A stretch of DNA of 64,000 nucleotides from Pseudomonas sp. (GTDB lineage: Bacteria; Pseudomonadota; Gammaproteobacteria; Pseudomonadales; Pseudomonadaceae). A program made the position numbers and the translations under genes. Location of the stretch: contig NZ_JAUYNT010000002.1 in NCBI RefSeq assembly GCF_030698175.1, forward strand, positions 20,132 through 84,131, given 5' to 3'. Within the stretch, counting starts at the first letter, position 1; each line of letters starts with the position of its first letter. Under the pieces are notes generated by a model. It ran no database searches and had not been told where the DNA came from. It saw nothing but the letters and a program-made list of their open reading frames with translations. Positions 1-9,895 of the stretch are shown here, in pieces.

Positions 1-865
1 TGAGTTCGATCAGGCTTTGCTCCAGCTCGCTGGCTTCTTCTTCCAGGCCTAAATCGGCCAAGCGCTTAACCCTATGCACCCATTGGGCGACGTCATCGCC
101 TTCTAAATCGTCAAATATCAACCTATGGGCTTCCACCAGCTTGCCGCGCAGTGAGCGACTAACCAGCAAGGTCGCTTGGGCCTGGGTGTCGTCTTGTGGG
201 TCGATAACGCTGAGCTGCAATTTGCCGATACGGCTGATATTGGCTTGTTCGGCGAACGGGCTGTCGAGCAGGTTCAGGCGCAGTATGCCCTTGCTGTCGG
301 TGCTGAGTTCGTGGTGCTGCTTGCCGGCAATGACGCTGACCGGACGATCCGCCCAGGGCAGGCTGGAATACTCTTTGCGCGTAGCCAGTTGGTTTTCATC
401 GGTGCCGGCCAGGTTTTGCTGTGAGCGACCGTGGGACTCGACGTTTATGGCTGGGTTGAGCCCAGCGAAACCGTAGTCAAACCAGCCCTTGGTGGCGCTG
501 TCTGGCACGCTGCCAAAGGTCACGATGTTGGCCACGTTGGCGCCCACGCCGGCCACTACCGCGCCGGCGCCCAGCGGCACCTCATACAGCTCGCGCCAGC
601 CTTGGTAAGGGGTATAGCGGTCGTAATGACGGCTCACCTCGAATTCGGTGACCTCGAAGGTTTTTTGTTCGAGGATGCGCACCCGGCGTTGCGGCAGCTC
701 CAGCAGTGGCGGCTCGCCCACGTCAATCTGCAGACTGTGCTCGAGTAATTTGCGCTCGATGCGTTGCTCGTGCTCGCTGCGCTGCCCCAGTTGGTTGGCG
801 CAGCCGCTCAGCAGTAGTGCGCCACACAGGGCGGCGACGGTTTGAACTGCATTTGGGCGGAACAT
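1..865 (-). CDS. putative lipoprotein, 3' end outside the window
   Basis: The frame opens with ATG at 865 and runs off the left edge, leaving about 288 residues. A short hydrophobic N-terminus ends in LLSGC with Cys22, a clear lipobox, so the mature protein should be a membrane-anchored lipoprotein. A Gly/Ala/Val-rich stretch near residues 85-100 could touch the membrane. I recognise no catalytic motif and assign no function. It starts 10 bp after the proS stop on the same strand, so it is probably co-transcribed with proS. The equivalent place in P. aeruginosa also holds an uncharacterised protein gene. Confidence 0.8.
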   Translation of the reverse strand, partial: MFRPNAVQTVAALCGALLLSGCANQLGQRSEHEQRIERKLLEHSLQIDVGEPPLLELPQRRVRILEQKTFEVTEFEVSRHYDRYTPYQGWRELYEVPLGAGAVVAGVGANVANIVTFGSVPDSATKGWFDYGFAGLNPAINVESHGRSQQNLAGTDENQLATRKEYSSLPWADRPVSVIAGKQHHELSTDSKGILRLNLLDSPFAEQANISRIGKLQLSVIDPQDDTQAQATLLVSRSLRGKLVEAHRLIFDDLEGDDVAQWVHRVKRLADLGLEEEASELEQSLIEL

Positions 866-875
866 GTAGCCTCGC

Positions 876-2591
<1,716 letters not shown>

Positions 2592-2759
2592 GATTGGCCG
2601 TTTTGTCAGTTGCGAAGGCTTGGAATCTGTTCAATATCGGCGCCAGTGCGGGTATTGCAGCCCCGCGCGTAACGATATTGAGCAGCTGCTTGGAATAGCT
2701 GGCCATTGTACGGTGCCTGTACAGTCGCGTACAGGCGGCCAGCCTGATAGCGAGGGGGA

Positions 2760-3179
2760 ATGCCGGTGAGTGTGTTAACCGCAGAACAGGTGCAAAGTTT
2801 GATTCGTCTGGGCGTGCCCATGGCGGACGATATCGACCTGAAAATTGATCATCTGGATATGGATAAGGCCGTGGCGCGGGTGCCGTTTCACGGCAAATTG
2901 GTGCGCCCGGGCGGCACGCTGTCGGGGCCGGTCATTATGTCGCTGGCCGATGCGGCCATGTATGCGGTGGTGTTGGGGCGCTTGGGGCGGGTCGAGATGG
3001 CGGTCACCGCCAACTTGAATATCAATTTCTTGACCAGGCCTAAGCCGATTGATCTGGTCGCCGAGGCGCGCATCTTGCGGCTGTCGCGCCGGCAAGCGGT
3101 GTGCGAGGTGTCTCTGTATTCGCAGGGTGAAGATGAGTTGGTCGCCCATGTGACCGGTACTTACGCCTTACCGCTGTAG
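2760..3179 (+). CDS. hotdog-fold thioesterase (PaaI/DUF4442-like)
   Basis: A 139-residue single-domain hotdog protein. The central region has a hotdog helix GGTLSGPVIMSLADAAMYA (about 58-76), followed by strands typical of acyl-CoA thioesterases (TANLNINFLTRP, then RILRLSRRQAVCEVSLYS). The substrate cannot be read from sequence. The start is supported by a purine-rich GAGGGG just upstream. The gene is divergent from proS and convergent with oprD, separated from oprD by a strong bidirectional terminator. The P. aeruginosa counterpart lies at the same place. Confidence 0.85.
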   Translation: MPVSVLTAEQVQSLIRLGVPMADDIDLKIDHLDMDKAVARVPFHGKLVRPGGTLSGPVIMSLADAAMYAVVLGRLGRVEMAVTANLNINFLTRPKPIDLVAEARILRLSRRQAVCEVSLYSQGEDELVAHVTGTYALPL

Positions 3180-3207
3180 TGTTTGCTGCAAGGTTTTGCA
3201 GGCAAAG

Positions 3208-3234
3208 AAAAGCCCGGCGAACCGGGCTTTTTTA
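3208..3234 (+). terminator. bidirectional Rho-independent terminator
   Basis: AAAAGCCCGG, loop CGAA, CCGGGCTTTTTT. It separates the thioesterase gene from the convergent oprD gene. Confidence 0.9.
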
Positions 3235-3257
3235 TGCTGCTACGAATTACCGCTGAG

Positions 3258-4568
3258 TTACAGAATGCTTAGCGGGTATTCGGCGATCAGACGTACTTCG
3301 TTTACGTCGGGGCCGTAAACGCCGTTGGCTTGCTCGTTGCCACGGTACACAGCTTCACGCAGACGCAGGGACAGGTCTTTGGCTACGCCGTCTTGAACCA
3401 CATACTTGGCTTCGAAGTTCTGCTCCCACTCCTTGCCACCTTTGGAACTGCCTGGAGTGCCGGTGTAGACGCCGCTGTTGTCGTGGCTGTTGTCCATTTC
3501 CGAGCCGCGAACATAACGGGTCATGAAGCTCAGGCCAGGAACGCCGAAGCTGGTCATGTCGATGTCGTAACGAGCTTGGTAGGATTTCTCGCCAGCGGCG
3601 TTGAAGTCGCCGTACTGAACCGAGTTGGCCACGAAGATCGAGTCGCCACCAACGTAGTCAAACGGAGTGTCGCCACGTACTTGCTGGTAAGCCACGGTGA
3701 ACTTGTGTGCGCCGAGGGTATAGGACGGAGCCAGGGAGAAAGTGGTGTTGCCGATTTCGCCAGAGCGCGCATCACCGTACTCGTTGGTGCGGTAGATGTT
3801 GAAGTCCACTGCAAGCTTTTGGTCGTCTGCCAACTCAACGGCGTAGTTGACGTTGGCGTAGTACTGGCGCCAGTTATCTTCAACTTCCGAGGCGTAGAAA
3901 CTGGTGCTCAGCTCGTCGGTTACGCCGTAAGTGGCGCCGAAGTAGGAGATAGAGTCAGCGGTGGCGCCTGAGTAGTTAGTCGCCAGATCGTCGTCGAAGT
4001 TGGTTTCATTGCGATTGCTATAGGCGGTGAAGTGGCCGGCTTCGGCAACCAGGCCGCTGATTTCTTCGCTCATCACGTTGAAACCGGTAGCGGTTTCTGG
4101 CAGCAGGCGCGAGTCAGAGGTGGCGAATACTGGAGCAGCGGTGCGCTGATCGCCGTACTTCAGTACGGTTTCAGATACGCGCAGTTTTACCGCGCCGCTG
4201 GCTTTGGCGTATTCGTCGTGAGCACGGCCATCATCATCGTCCAGAGACAGCAGGCCAGTACCGCTGGTGCCTTTGCCGCTGTTCAGTTTCAAGCCAAGGT
4301 AGCCAAAAGCGTCAACGCCAAAACCAACGGTGCCTTGGGTAAAGCCCGAGGAGTAGGTGAGCATTTCGCCCTGAGCCCACTCATTGGTCATATTTTTGCC
4401 AGGAGCGTTGTTTTTGAAGTCGCGTTGAAATGCGAAGTTACGGCTCAGCAGGTCAAGGGTGCTGTCTTCAACGAAGCCCTTGGAATCGGATTGGCTAGAT
4501 GCCACGGCCAGTTGGGTCGTTGCCGCGGCGATTGCCAGGGCCATTACGCTCCACTTCATCATTTGCAT
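3258..4568 (-). CDS. oprD: OprD-family outer membrane porin
   Basis: A 436-residue outer membrane beta-barrel of the OprD (substrate-specific porin) family, which takes up basic amino acids or small organic acids. It has a Sec signal peptide (MKWSVMALAIAAATTQLAVA), then the family N-terminus GFVEDSTLDLLSRNFAFQRD. Alternating aromatic beta strands follow, with a C-terminal strand ending RLIAEYPLSIL. Position between the thioesterase and HIT genes matches P. aeruginosa oprD, but family members are hard to tell apart and the substrate (arginine/lysine in OprD proper) is inferred. About 290 bp upstream hold no gene. Confidence 0.88.
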   Translation of the reverse strand: MQMMKWSVMALAIAAATTQLAVASSQSDSKGFVEDSTLDLLSRNFAFQRDFKNNAPGKNMTNEWAQGEMLTYSSGFTQGTVGFGVDAFGYLGLKLNSGKGTSGTGLLSLDDDDGRAHDEYAKASGAVKLRVSETVLKYGDQRTAAPVFATSDSRLLPETATGFNVMSEEISGLVAEAGHFTAYSNRNETNFDDDLATNYSGATADSISYFGATYGVTDELSTSFYASEVEDNWRQYYANVNYAVELADDQKLAVDFNIYRTNEYGDARSGEIGNTTFSLAPSYTLGAHKFTVAYQQVRGDTPFDYVGGDSIFVANSVQYGDFNAAGEKSYQARYDIDMTSFGVPGLSFMTRYVRGSEMDNSHDNSGVYTGTPGSSKGGKEWEQNFEAKYVVQDGVAKDLSLRLREAVYRGNEQANGVYGPDVNEVRLIAEYPLSIL

Positions 4569-4857
4569 TGGGTTTGCTCCTTTGGTTTTAAAATTTTCAG
4601 TCCAGCTTATGTGTACGTGTGGACGGGTGTTCTTGTTGTGTCGGCGTCGAATTTATAACACGCAGGCACTTGTGGCGATAGTTGCGGTCTTAGTGCCCGA
4701 CATTTTTCGGCGGGGTGTCGCATTTGTATAAGTTGAGTGTCGCAAGAGTCTTGGTTTAACTGCCGATCTGTGCTTTTGCCCGTGTTGCTTAAACCTTGGT
4801 TAAGGTTGATTGCTGAAAATCCATCCCAGGCAGTCATAACGGCTAGGGCTGGATGGT

Positions 4858-5335
4858 ATGCAGTTGCCTTGGGAACATCATGCAGGGGTGTTGTCCCGGA
4901 TCGGGCACGACCCCGCATTGTCGCTGCATTTACTTAAGCATAATCCGTGCACAAAGCGTCGAAGCGAGATAGAAAACTTTATTCGTGTGCGTTTTGCTGA
5001 ACACTGCGGGGCGAAAATTGAGCACTGCATGCCCTGTCTGCTGGGGCTGGAGAATGCGGCCGGGCAATTACAGGCGGCCGTGGGCATTTGTGGTGCGGAT
5101 GTTGGGGAGCGGTTTTTAGAGCGTTACCTCGCCCGCCCCATCGCGCAAGAGATTACCGCCGGTAACGGTCGTTACCTTCGTAGGCACGAAATCGTTGCGG
5201 TGGGCAGCCTGGCCGCAGTGGGCGTGGGGCATGCACGCCTATTAATAGTGGCGCTGGCTGACGTGCTGCTAGGGTTTCGATGGGTGACGTTTATACCGGC
5301 ACTACGACCTTGCCTCCGGCCAGTCCAAAGCTGTG
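4858..5335 (+). pseudogene. remnant of thermostable-hemolysin-family gene (N-terminal part)
   Basis: From the ATG at 4858 the translation reads like the N-terminal two thirds of the thermostable hemolysin family (acyltransferase-like). Seen are FIRVRFAEHCGAKIEHCMP (about 42-60), then LQAAVGIC, FLERYLARPIAQEI and a late block VGHARLLIVALADVLLGFRWVTF. After RWVTF (around 5293) similarity stops, and the frame drifts into unrelated residues before a stop at 5398-5400. The usual C-terminal third is missing and the tail abuts a sensor-kinase fragment. A deletion that joined two genes explains this best. The family call is from memory of its motifs. Confidence 0.65.
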
Positions 5336-5372
5336 TGTCTGGATGCGGCGCTGCAGTTGCGAGTGGCGCAGA

Positions 5373-5527
5373 GTCTTTGACCGGTCAGCGCGCCCGATGA
5401 GGTCGAGCACCGGCCTCGGTTTGTCGATTGTGCAGCGGGTGGTTGAGCTGCATGCGGGTTCGATTGAGCTGCGGACTCACCCTTTGCTGGCCTTGGGGTG
5501 CTGGTGGCTTTGCCGCAGCAGCTCTGA
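5373..5527 (+). pseudogene. remnant of sensor histidine kinase C-terminus, frameshifted
   Basis: One frame gives VFDRSARPMRSSTGLGLSIVQ..., matching the F-box and G2-box of a HATPase_c domain, and continues VVELHAGSIELR. Similarity then moves to another frame, which gives FAGLGVLVALPQQL and a stop at 5525-5527, a plausible kinase C-terminus. No ATG-led complete kinase, dimerisation domain or N box is present. The fragment is short, broken by a frameshift and joined to the hemolysin remnant, so it should be non-functional. Confidence 0.65.
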
Positions 5528-5632
5528 GCGGGCGCTGGGCGGCACAAGCGGGTATCCTGAGCGGCATTTTCGCGGTGGCGGCGCTTGGCCCGCTACGCTG
5601 CAATTACTTGACGTTAATGGGGAGCCGTCGGC

Positions 5633-6064
5633 ATGTTTAGTCTCGATCCACGCTTGCAACAGGACACCTTGGTGGTCGGCGATTTTGCCCTGTGCCGCTT
5701 ATTGCTGATGAACGATGCGCAGTTTCCCTGGTTTATTTTGGTGCCGCGCCGCGAGGAAATCAGCGAGCTGTTTCAACTGGATGCCGATGATCAGCGGCTG
5801 CTGTGGCAAGAAACCACGGCGCTGGCAGAAACCCTCAAAGACACCTTTGCCGCCGACAAGATGAATGTTGCGACCCTGGGCAATATGGTCAGCCAGCTGC
5901 ACATGCATGTGATAGTGCGCCGCCGTGAGGATGCCGCCTGGCCGGCACCGGTCTGGGGTAAATTGCCGGCACAACCCTACAACGCCGAGCAACTGGCGCC
6001 AGTCTTGGCCAAGTTGCGGATGGTGTTGACCGATGATTTTAATTTTCTGCCGGGTGAGCTATGA
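5633..6064 (+). CDS. HIT-family nucleotide-binding hydrolase
   Basis: A 143-residue histidine-triad protein. The triad region reads [17 protein letters not shown] (about 83-99), with HMHVI in place of the canonical HxHxH, a variant seen in this branch of HIT proteins. Such proteins hydrolyse nucleoside phosphoramidates or dinucleoside polyphosphates; the true substrate is unknown. Its stop overlaps the slyX start (ATGA), so the two are translationally coupled. The start at 5633 leaves a 106-bp gap from the upstream kinase remnant. Confidence 0.88.
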   Translation: MFSLDPRLQQDTLVVGDFALCRLLLMNDAQFPWFILVPRREEISELFQLDADDQRLLWQETTALAETLKDTFAADKMNVATLGNMVSQLHMHVIVRRREDAAWPAPVWGKLPAQPYNAEQLAPVLAKLRMVLTDDFNFLPGEL

Positions 6065-6267
6065 GTGTGGAGGCGCGGATCAACGAGCTGGAATGCCGTT
6101 TGACCTTTCAAGACGACACCCTTCAAAGCCTCAACGATGTGGTGGTGAGTCAGCAGCGACAAATCGATCACCTGCAACAGCAAATAGCCGCTCTGATTAA
6201 GCGCCAGGAAGAGCAGCAAAGCCAATTTGGCCTGGAAGACAACCACACACCGCCGCCGCATTACTAG
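6061..6267 (+). CDS. slyX: SlyX family protein
   Basis: A 68-residue, mostly helical protein typical of Sly[26 protein letters not shown] at the start, a heptad coiled coil through residue 60, and the hallmark C-terminal PPPHY. The function of the family is unknown. It overlaps the HIT gene by 4 bases and is followed directly by a strong terminator, so the two form a small operon. Confidence 0.92.
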   Translation: MSVEARINELECRLTFQDDTLQSLNDVVVSQQRQIDHLQQQIAALIKRQEEQQSQFGLEDNHTPPPHY

Positions 6268-6274
6268 GCGGGCA

Positions 6275-6309
6275 TAAAAAAGCCCGCATCCATGGATGCG
6301 GGCTTTTTC
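6275..6309 (+). terminator. bidirectional Rho-independent terminator
   Basis: AAAAAAGCCCGCATCC / GGATGCGGGCTTTTT hairpin between slyX and the convergent cold-shock gene. Confidence 0.92.
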
Positions 6310-6339
6310 GTTTTAGCTGGCTAAATCAGCATGCGTTAC

Positions 6340-6933
6340 TCAGCGGCGGCTGGGCAGTGCGGCGATCACGTCTTCAGCTTGCAGGCCTTTGTCGCGTTGC
6401 ATCACGGCGAACTCGACGCGCTGGCCTTCAACCAAGACCCGGTGACCTTCGCCACGGATAGCGCGAAAGTGCACGAAAATATCGTCGCCGGAATCGCGCG
6501 AGATAAAGCCAAAACCCTTGGAGGTGTTGAACCACTTCACGGTGCCGGTTTCGCGGTCGCCCAAGTCTTGCGGCGCTGGCTGACTGTAAGCACGATTTTG
6601 CCGCAGGTTAAGGGTTAGATTTAAAGCAACGGCGGCGGTGATGGCCAAAAATGCAAAGAGCGCTGCTGGTTGGGTGCCGATCAATGGCATTGGGGCTAGC
6701 AGAATCATGGTTTGCAGGGCGACGGCAAATACCAGCAGTACCGACACCAGGTTTTGCAGACGCTCGCGGCTTTGCGTGACTTCTGGGGCGTAGAGCAGGT
6801 TAAACAGGCCGAATAGGCCTAGATAGAGCGCGTCAGGTTGTTGCAAGTAGGGTAGGGCTTCATTGCGCAGGCTGGGGATAAAGGACAGCAGCAACGCAGC
6901 TGCGCCGGTTAACAGGTGGACAATTTTCAACAT
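6340..6933 (-). CDS. membrane protein with C-terminal cold-shock domain
   Basis: A 197-residue protein with an unusual layout. The first 115 residues hold about four hydrophobic segments ([63 protein letters not shown]). A complete CspA-like domain follows from about residue 128 ([19 protein letters not shown], then DIFVHF), carrying RNP1 (KGFGFI) and RNP2 (DIFVHF). It should hold a nucleic-acid-binding domain at the inner membrane. A cold-shock gene is found at this place in P. aeruginosa. The dps gene expected next to it there is absent, and the 175 bp upstream are empty. Confidence 0.88.
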   Translation of the reverse strand: MLKIVHLLTGAAALLLSFIPSLRNEALPYLQQPDALYLGLFGLFNLLYAPEVTQSRERLQNLVSVLLVFAVALQTMILLAPMPLIGTQPAALFAFLAITAAVALNLTLNLRQNRAYSQPAPQDLGDRETGTVKWFNTSKGFGFISRDSGDDIFVHFRAIRGEGHRVLVEGQRVEFAVMQRDKGLQAEDVIAALPSRR

Positions 6934-7108
6934 GTTTAATTAGCTCACTTCAAGATGGATAACGAGGAAGAGCAGAGCTTGCGTGGTTCGCCATGTAGGC
7001 AAAAATGGCGTTGGACAGGCACACAGCATCGGCCTATGCGCAAATGGCGAAGAGCTCGCCGTTTGCAGCACGGGGCGTATTTAACAGCAAAGTGCGAGGG
7101 TACTCAAA

Positions 7109-8176
7109 TCAAGCGCTTAAAGCCGCTGGAGGGGAGGTGGGTTGCACCTGATTGCGACCACTGTGCTTGGCCTTGTAAAGCTGGTCATCGGCGCGGGTGA
7201 TCAGGCCTTCAGGGTCATCACCAGCTTGGGCGAGGGCCAGGCCAAAGGAGGCGGTAATGCTGTCGATGACCTTGTCGGTGCTGCGTATTTTGACCCGTAG
7301 TGCTTGGATTTTTAGGCGCAAGCTCTCGGCAAAGGCATAGGCGGTTTGCAGGTCGTTACAGTCGCGCATGATCACGCAAAACTCTTCGCCACCGTAGCGT
7401 GCCGCCATGGCTCTGGCGGGGAGAAGGTCGCGCAGCAGTTGACCGACATGCTGCAGTACTCGGTCGCCGAGCGGATGGCCATATTGGTCGTTGAAGTTTT
7501 TGAAGTGATCAATGTCCATCATTACCAGTGCCAGACCGCGATAATCGCTTTTCAAGGCTTTGCTCAGTAGATGAGTAAAGGCGTTGCGATTGAATATTTG
7601 CGTCAGGTGGTCGAGGGTGGCAGCCATGTGCGCGCGGTCTAGCTGGGTGCGCAAATGCTGAATTTCAGTTTGCGCGGTACGCAGGCGATAGAGGAATTTC
7701 TCTTGCTGTGCCTGCATTTGTTGGGTGCTTTCGTGTAACTCGCTAAGCACGTTCGGCAGGTTTTCATCCTGTGGATCGCGCAACGCTTGCAGACCAAAGA
7801 TCAGGCTTTCGTTGTAGGCAGCACTGCCCTCGACGTTACGGGCGACATCGCCTTCGATATCATCGACCAGTTCAACCACTTGCTGTTGGTTGATCCGCGC
7901 GTCGTCTAACTCATTGCAGATGATGTATTCGCGAAACAGCTTAAGCGCGGTTTCTGGCGGGAATACGTCAAAATCACCGACGATTTTCTCCAGCCGCTTG
8001 TTTAGGTCGGGATTTTTCCCTTGGCTGTAGGTGTACCAGAGTGCGTAGTGCACCGGATTCGGCGCAATTTGATGGCGCATCATCAGCGGAACGGCCTGCT
8101 TGAGCAGGTCGGCTGACTCGCGCGACTCCTCTGGATACTGGTCGAGGACCGAGGGTGTTTTAGGTGGTTGGCTCAT
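7109..8176 (-). CDS. diguanylate cyclase (GGDEF protein)
   Basis: About 355 residues from the preferred ATG at 8176 (MSQPPKTPSVL); an in-frame ATG at 8209 lacks a ribosome site. The N-terminal 180 residues are helical, with no known sensor domain and no membrane span. A coiled-coil linker (about 165-190) leads to the GGDEF domain: LDHLTQIFNRNAFTHLL, MMDIDHFKNFNDQYGHPLGD, and the active-site ARYGGEEFCVIM. It should be a cytoplasmic c-di-GMP synthase. The gene next upstream is an Hpt-HD-GYP protein, suggesting a shared c-di-GMP role. Confidence 0.9.
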   Translation of the reverse strand: MSQPPKTPSVLDQYPEESRESADLLKQAVPLMMRHQIAPNPVHYALWYTYSQGKNPDLNKRLEKIVGDFDVFPPETALKLFREYIICNELDDARINQQQVVELVDDIEGDVARNVEGSAAYNESLIFGLQALRDPQDENLPNVLSELHESTQQMQAQQEKFLYRLRTAQTEIQHLRTQLDRAHMAATLDHLTQIFNRNAFTHLLSKALKSDYRGLALVMMDIDHFKNFNDQYGHPLGDRVLQHVGQLLRDLLPARAMAARYGGEEFCVIMRDCNDLQTAYAFAESLRLKIQALRVKIRSTDKVIDSITASFGLALAQAGDDPEGLITRADDQLYKAKHSGRNQVQPTSPPAALSA

Positions 8177-8281
8177 GCTGTCACTGCGGTCAAAGATCTG
8201 TATTGGCACAGAATAGAGTAGTCAGACGGCCAGTGACTAGCTGAGGCCACAGATTGACTTGAGTTATTGCACCGGCGCCGA

Positions 8282-9400
8282 TCATGGGTGGGCCAAATTT
8301 GGGCTGGTTTGCAGGGCGCGATTAAACACGTCAACCCAATGGCTACTGAATTGACTGCCAGCGAGGTCGTTGATCTCCAAGATGGCGCGCATTAACGGGC
8401 GTTTACTTAAGGTTTGGTGGGCGCGCTCATGGGTGCGGGCGTCGAAGGTGTCGACGATATTGAGAATTAATGCGCCGGGGCAGATTTCGGCTTCGGTCAG
8501 CCCTTTCGGGTAACCCGAGCCGTCGGCGTGCTCCTGGTGTTGCAAGATGATTTCACTGGCGGCGGCCCAGCTGGGCATTTTGCGCAGCAGGTCAAAGCCC
8601 ATGCGTGGATGCGACTGCATTTGCCGGCGCTCTTCGCGACTTAGACGTTGTTCTTTATGCAGCAGGTCCAGCGGTAGAAATGCCATGCCCAGATCGTGCA
8701 GGCACACCGCGGCGGCCAGTTGTGCCGGTGCCACTGGGCTGCCGCCAAGCGCATTGATTGTCAGGGTCAGGCTTAGCAGGCGCTGGCCGCGCCCCGCCCA
8801 GAAGTGTGAGCGTTGTTCACTGGCCTGCATCAGCTCGGCAAAAAACAGCAGGTCGGCATCGCCACCGATACCATGCTGATTGAGCAAGTGCTGCACGTGC
8901 GACTGCTCGCGCTCCGGCGGTAATTGCAGCTGGGTGCTGGGGTCGAGTTGCTGCAGCAGGTTACGCCGCTGCTCGGTTTGCCGGGCGGGCGGGCTGTGGG
9001 CGAGGGCATGCAGGGCTTGGCAAAGATCCTGTAACTGGCCGGCATTCAGTCGCGCTTCGGCGCCGCCCAAGGCTTCGCGAATCAACTCGCGCAAGTGGTC
9101 GAAGCTCAGTAGCAGCACGTCGCCGAGCAAGCTGTCGAAACTCAGGCGGCTCTCCCGCAGGCCGTCGAGGATGTCTTCAATGGCCTGGGGTAGCGGCGCC
9201 AAAGCGTCGAGGCCAACAAAACTGAGGTTGCCCTTGAGGGTGTGCACCACGCGAAACAACTCATGCAGGCGCTGCTCATCGGTGGGGAAGTGCTCAAGTT
9301 CAATCAGCAATTGCTCGCAGCGCGGGAATTGCTCGGCGGCGTCTAAGCGGAAGTCTTCGACCAGATCATTGGACAGGTCGGCGGGGCAGGGGATGGTCAT
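8282..9400 (-). CDS. Hpt domain - HD-GYP domain fusion protein
   Basis: 372 residues from ATG 9400, chosen for the GGAGAG just upstream; another ATG lies at 9415. Residues about 5-110 form a histidine phosphotransfer domain with the site VVHTLKGNLSFVGL. Residues about 190-360 form an HD-GYP domain, with LHDLGMAFLP in place of HDxGK and HQEHADGSGYPKGLTEAEI carrying the GYP signature. The changed metal-ligand positions (GM for GK, HQE for HHE) leave phosphodiesterase activity uncertain. It may couple a phosphorelay to c-di-GMP turnover or signalling with the neighbouring GGDEF protein. Confidence 0.85.
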   Translation of the reverse strand: MTIPCPADLSNDLVEDFRLDAAEQFPRCEQLLIELEHFPTDEQRLHELFRVVHTLKGNLSFVGLDALAPLPQAIEDILDGLRESRLSFDSLLGDVLLLSFDHLRELIREALGGAEARLNAGQLQDLCQALHALAHSPPARQTEQRRNLLQQLDPSTQLQLPPEREQSHVQHLLNQHGIGGDADLLFFAELMQASEQRSHFWAGRGQRLLSLTLTINALGGSPVAPAQLAAAVCLHDLGMAFLPLDLLHKEQRLSREERRQMQSHPRMGFDLLRKMPSWAAASEIILQHQEHADGSGYPKGLTEAEICPGALILNIVDTFDARTHERAHQTLSKRPLMRAILEINDLAGSQFSSHWVDVFNRALQTSPNLAHP

Positions 9401-9569
9401 GGCGGCTCTCCGCAAGGTAACAAACCAAGGCAGCTGAAACAGTATAGATGGCCCTGAGCAGGTGAATGGGTCAGGCGGCTGCGCGGGGTCGATTAACCAT
9501 ATATAATCGCGCCCCTTGCCTTTGGACGCGGTCTTGCGCTGCTGTTTTTTTGCTTATTGAGAAGAGCCA

Positions 9570-9791
9570 ATGCCGATTTACGATTACCAATGCACAAGCT
9601 GTAATCACCAGCTGGAAGCCATTCAGAAATTTAGCGATGCGCCGCTGCTCGAGTGCCCGAGCTGTAAGGCGCCTGAGTTGAAAAAGCTGTTGTCCATGCC
9701 CGGTTTTCGCCTGAAAGGCAGCGGCTGGTATGAAACTGACTTTAAAACCGGCGCGAAAAAGAACCTGGCTGGTGGCGATAAATCCGAGTAG
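9570..9791 (+). CDS. FmdB-family zinc ribbon protein
   Basis: A 73-residue protein starting MPIYDYQCTSCNHQLEAIQK. Two CxxC pairs (CTSC, and CPSC followed by KAPELKKLLSMPGF) make the FmdB putative regulatory zinc ribbon. Molecular function is unknown. It lies 104 bp upstream of aspS on the same strand, the usual pairing in Pseudomonas. A TATAAT at 9502-9507 could serve as its -10. Confidence 0.9.
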   Translation: MPIYDYQCTSCNHQLEAIQKFSDAPLLECPSCKAPELKKLLSMPGFRLKGSGWYETDFKTGAKKNLAGGDKSE

Positions 9792-9895
9792 AGCCCGCTC
9801 AAAATGGTCGCAAACGCAGCATGATCAAGTGCAGCAGATATTGAAGCGGCTCTTAAGCAAAACCCCGAATTCTAGAATGACGAGAACCTAAAATC

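Noticed and set aside
6934..7108. Frame on the plus strand between the cold-shock and GGDEF genes
   Set aside because: Arg/Trp-rich composition, no ribosome site, extends into the GGDEF gene.
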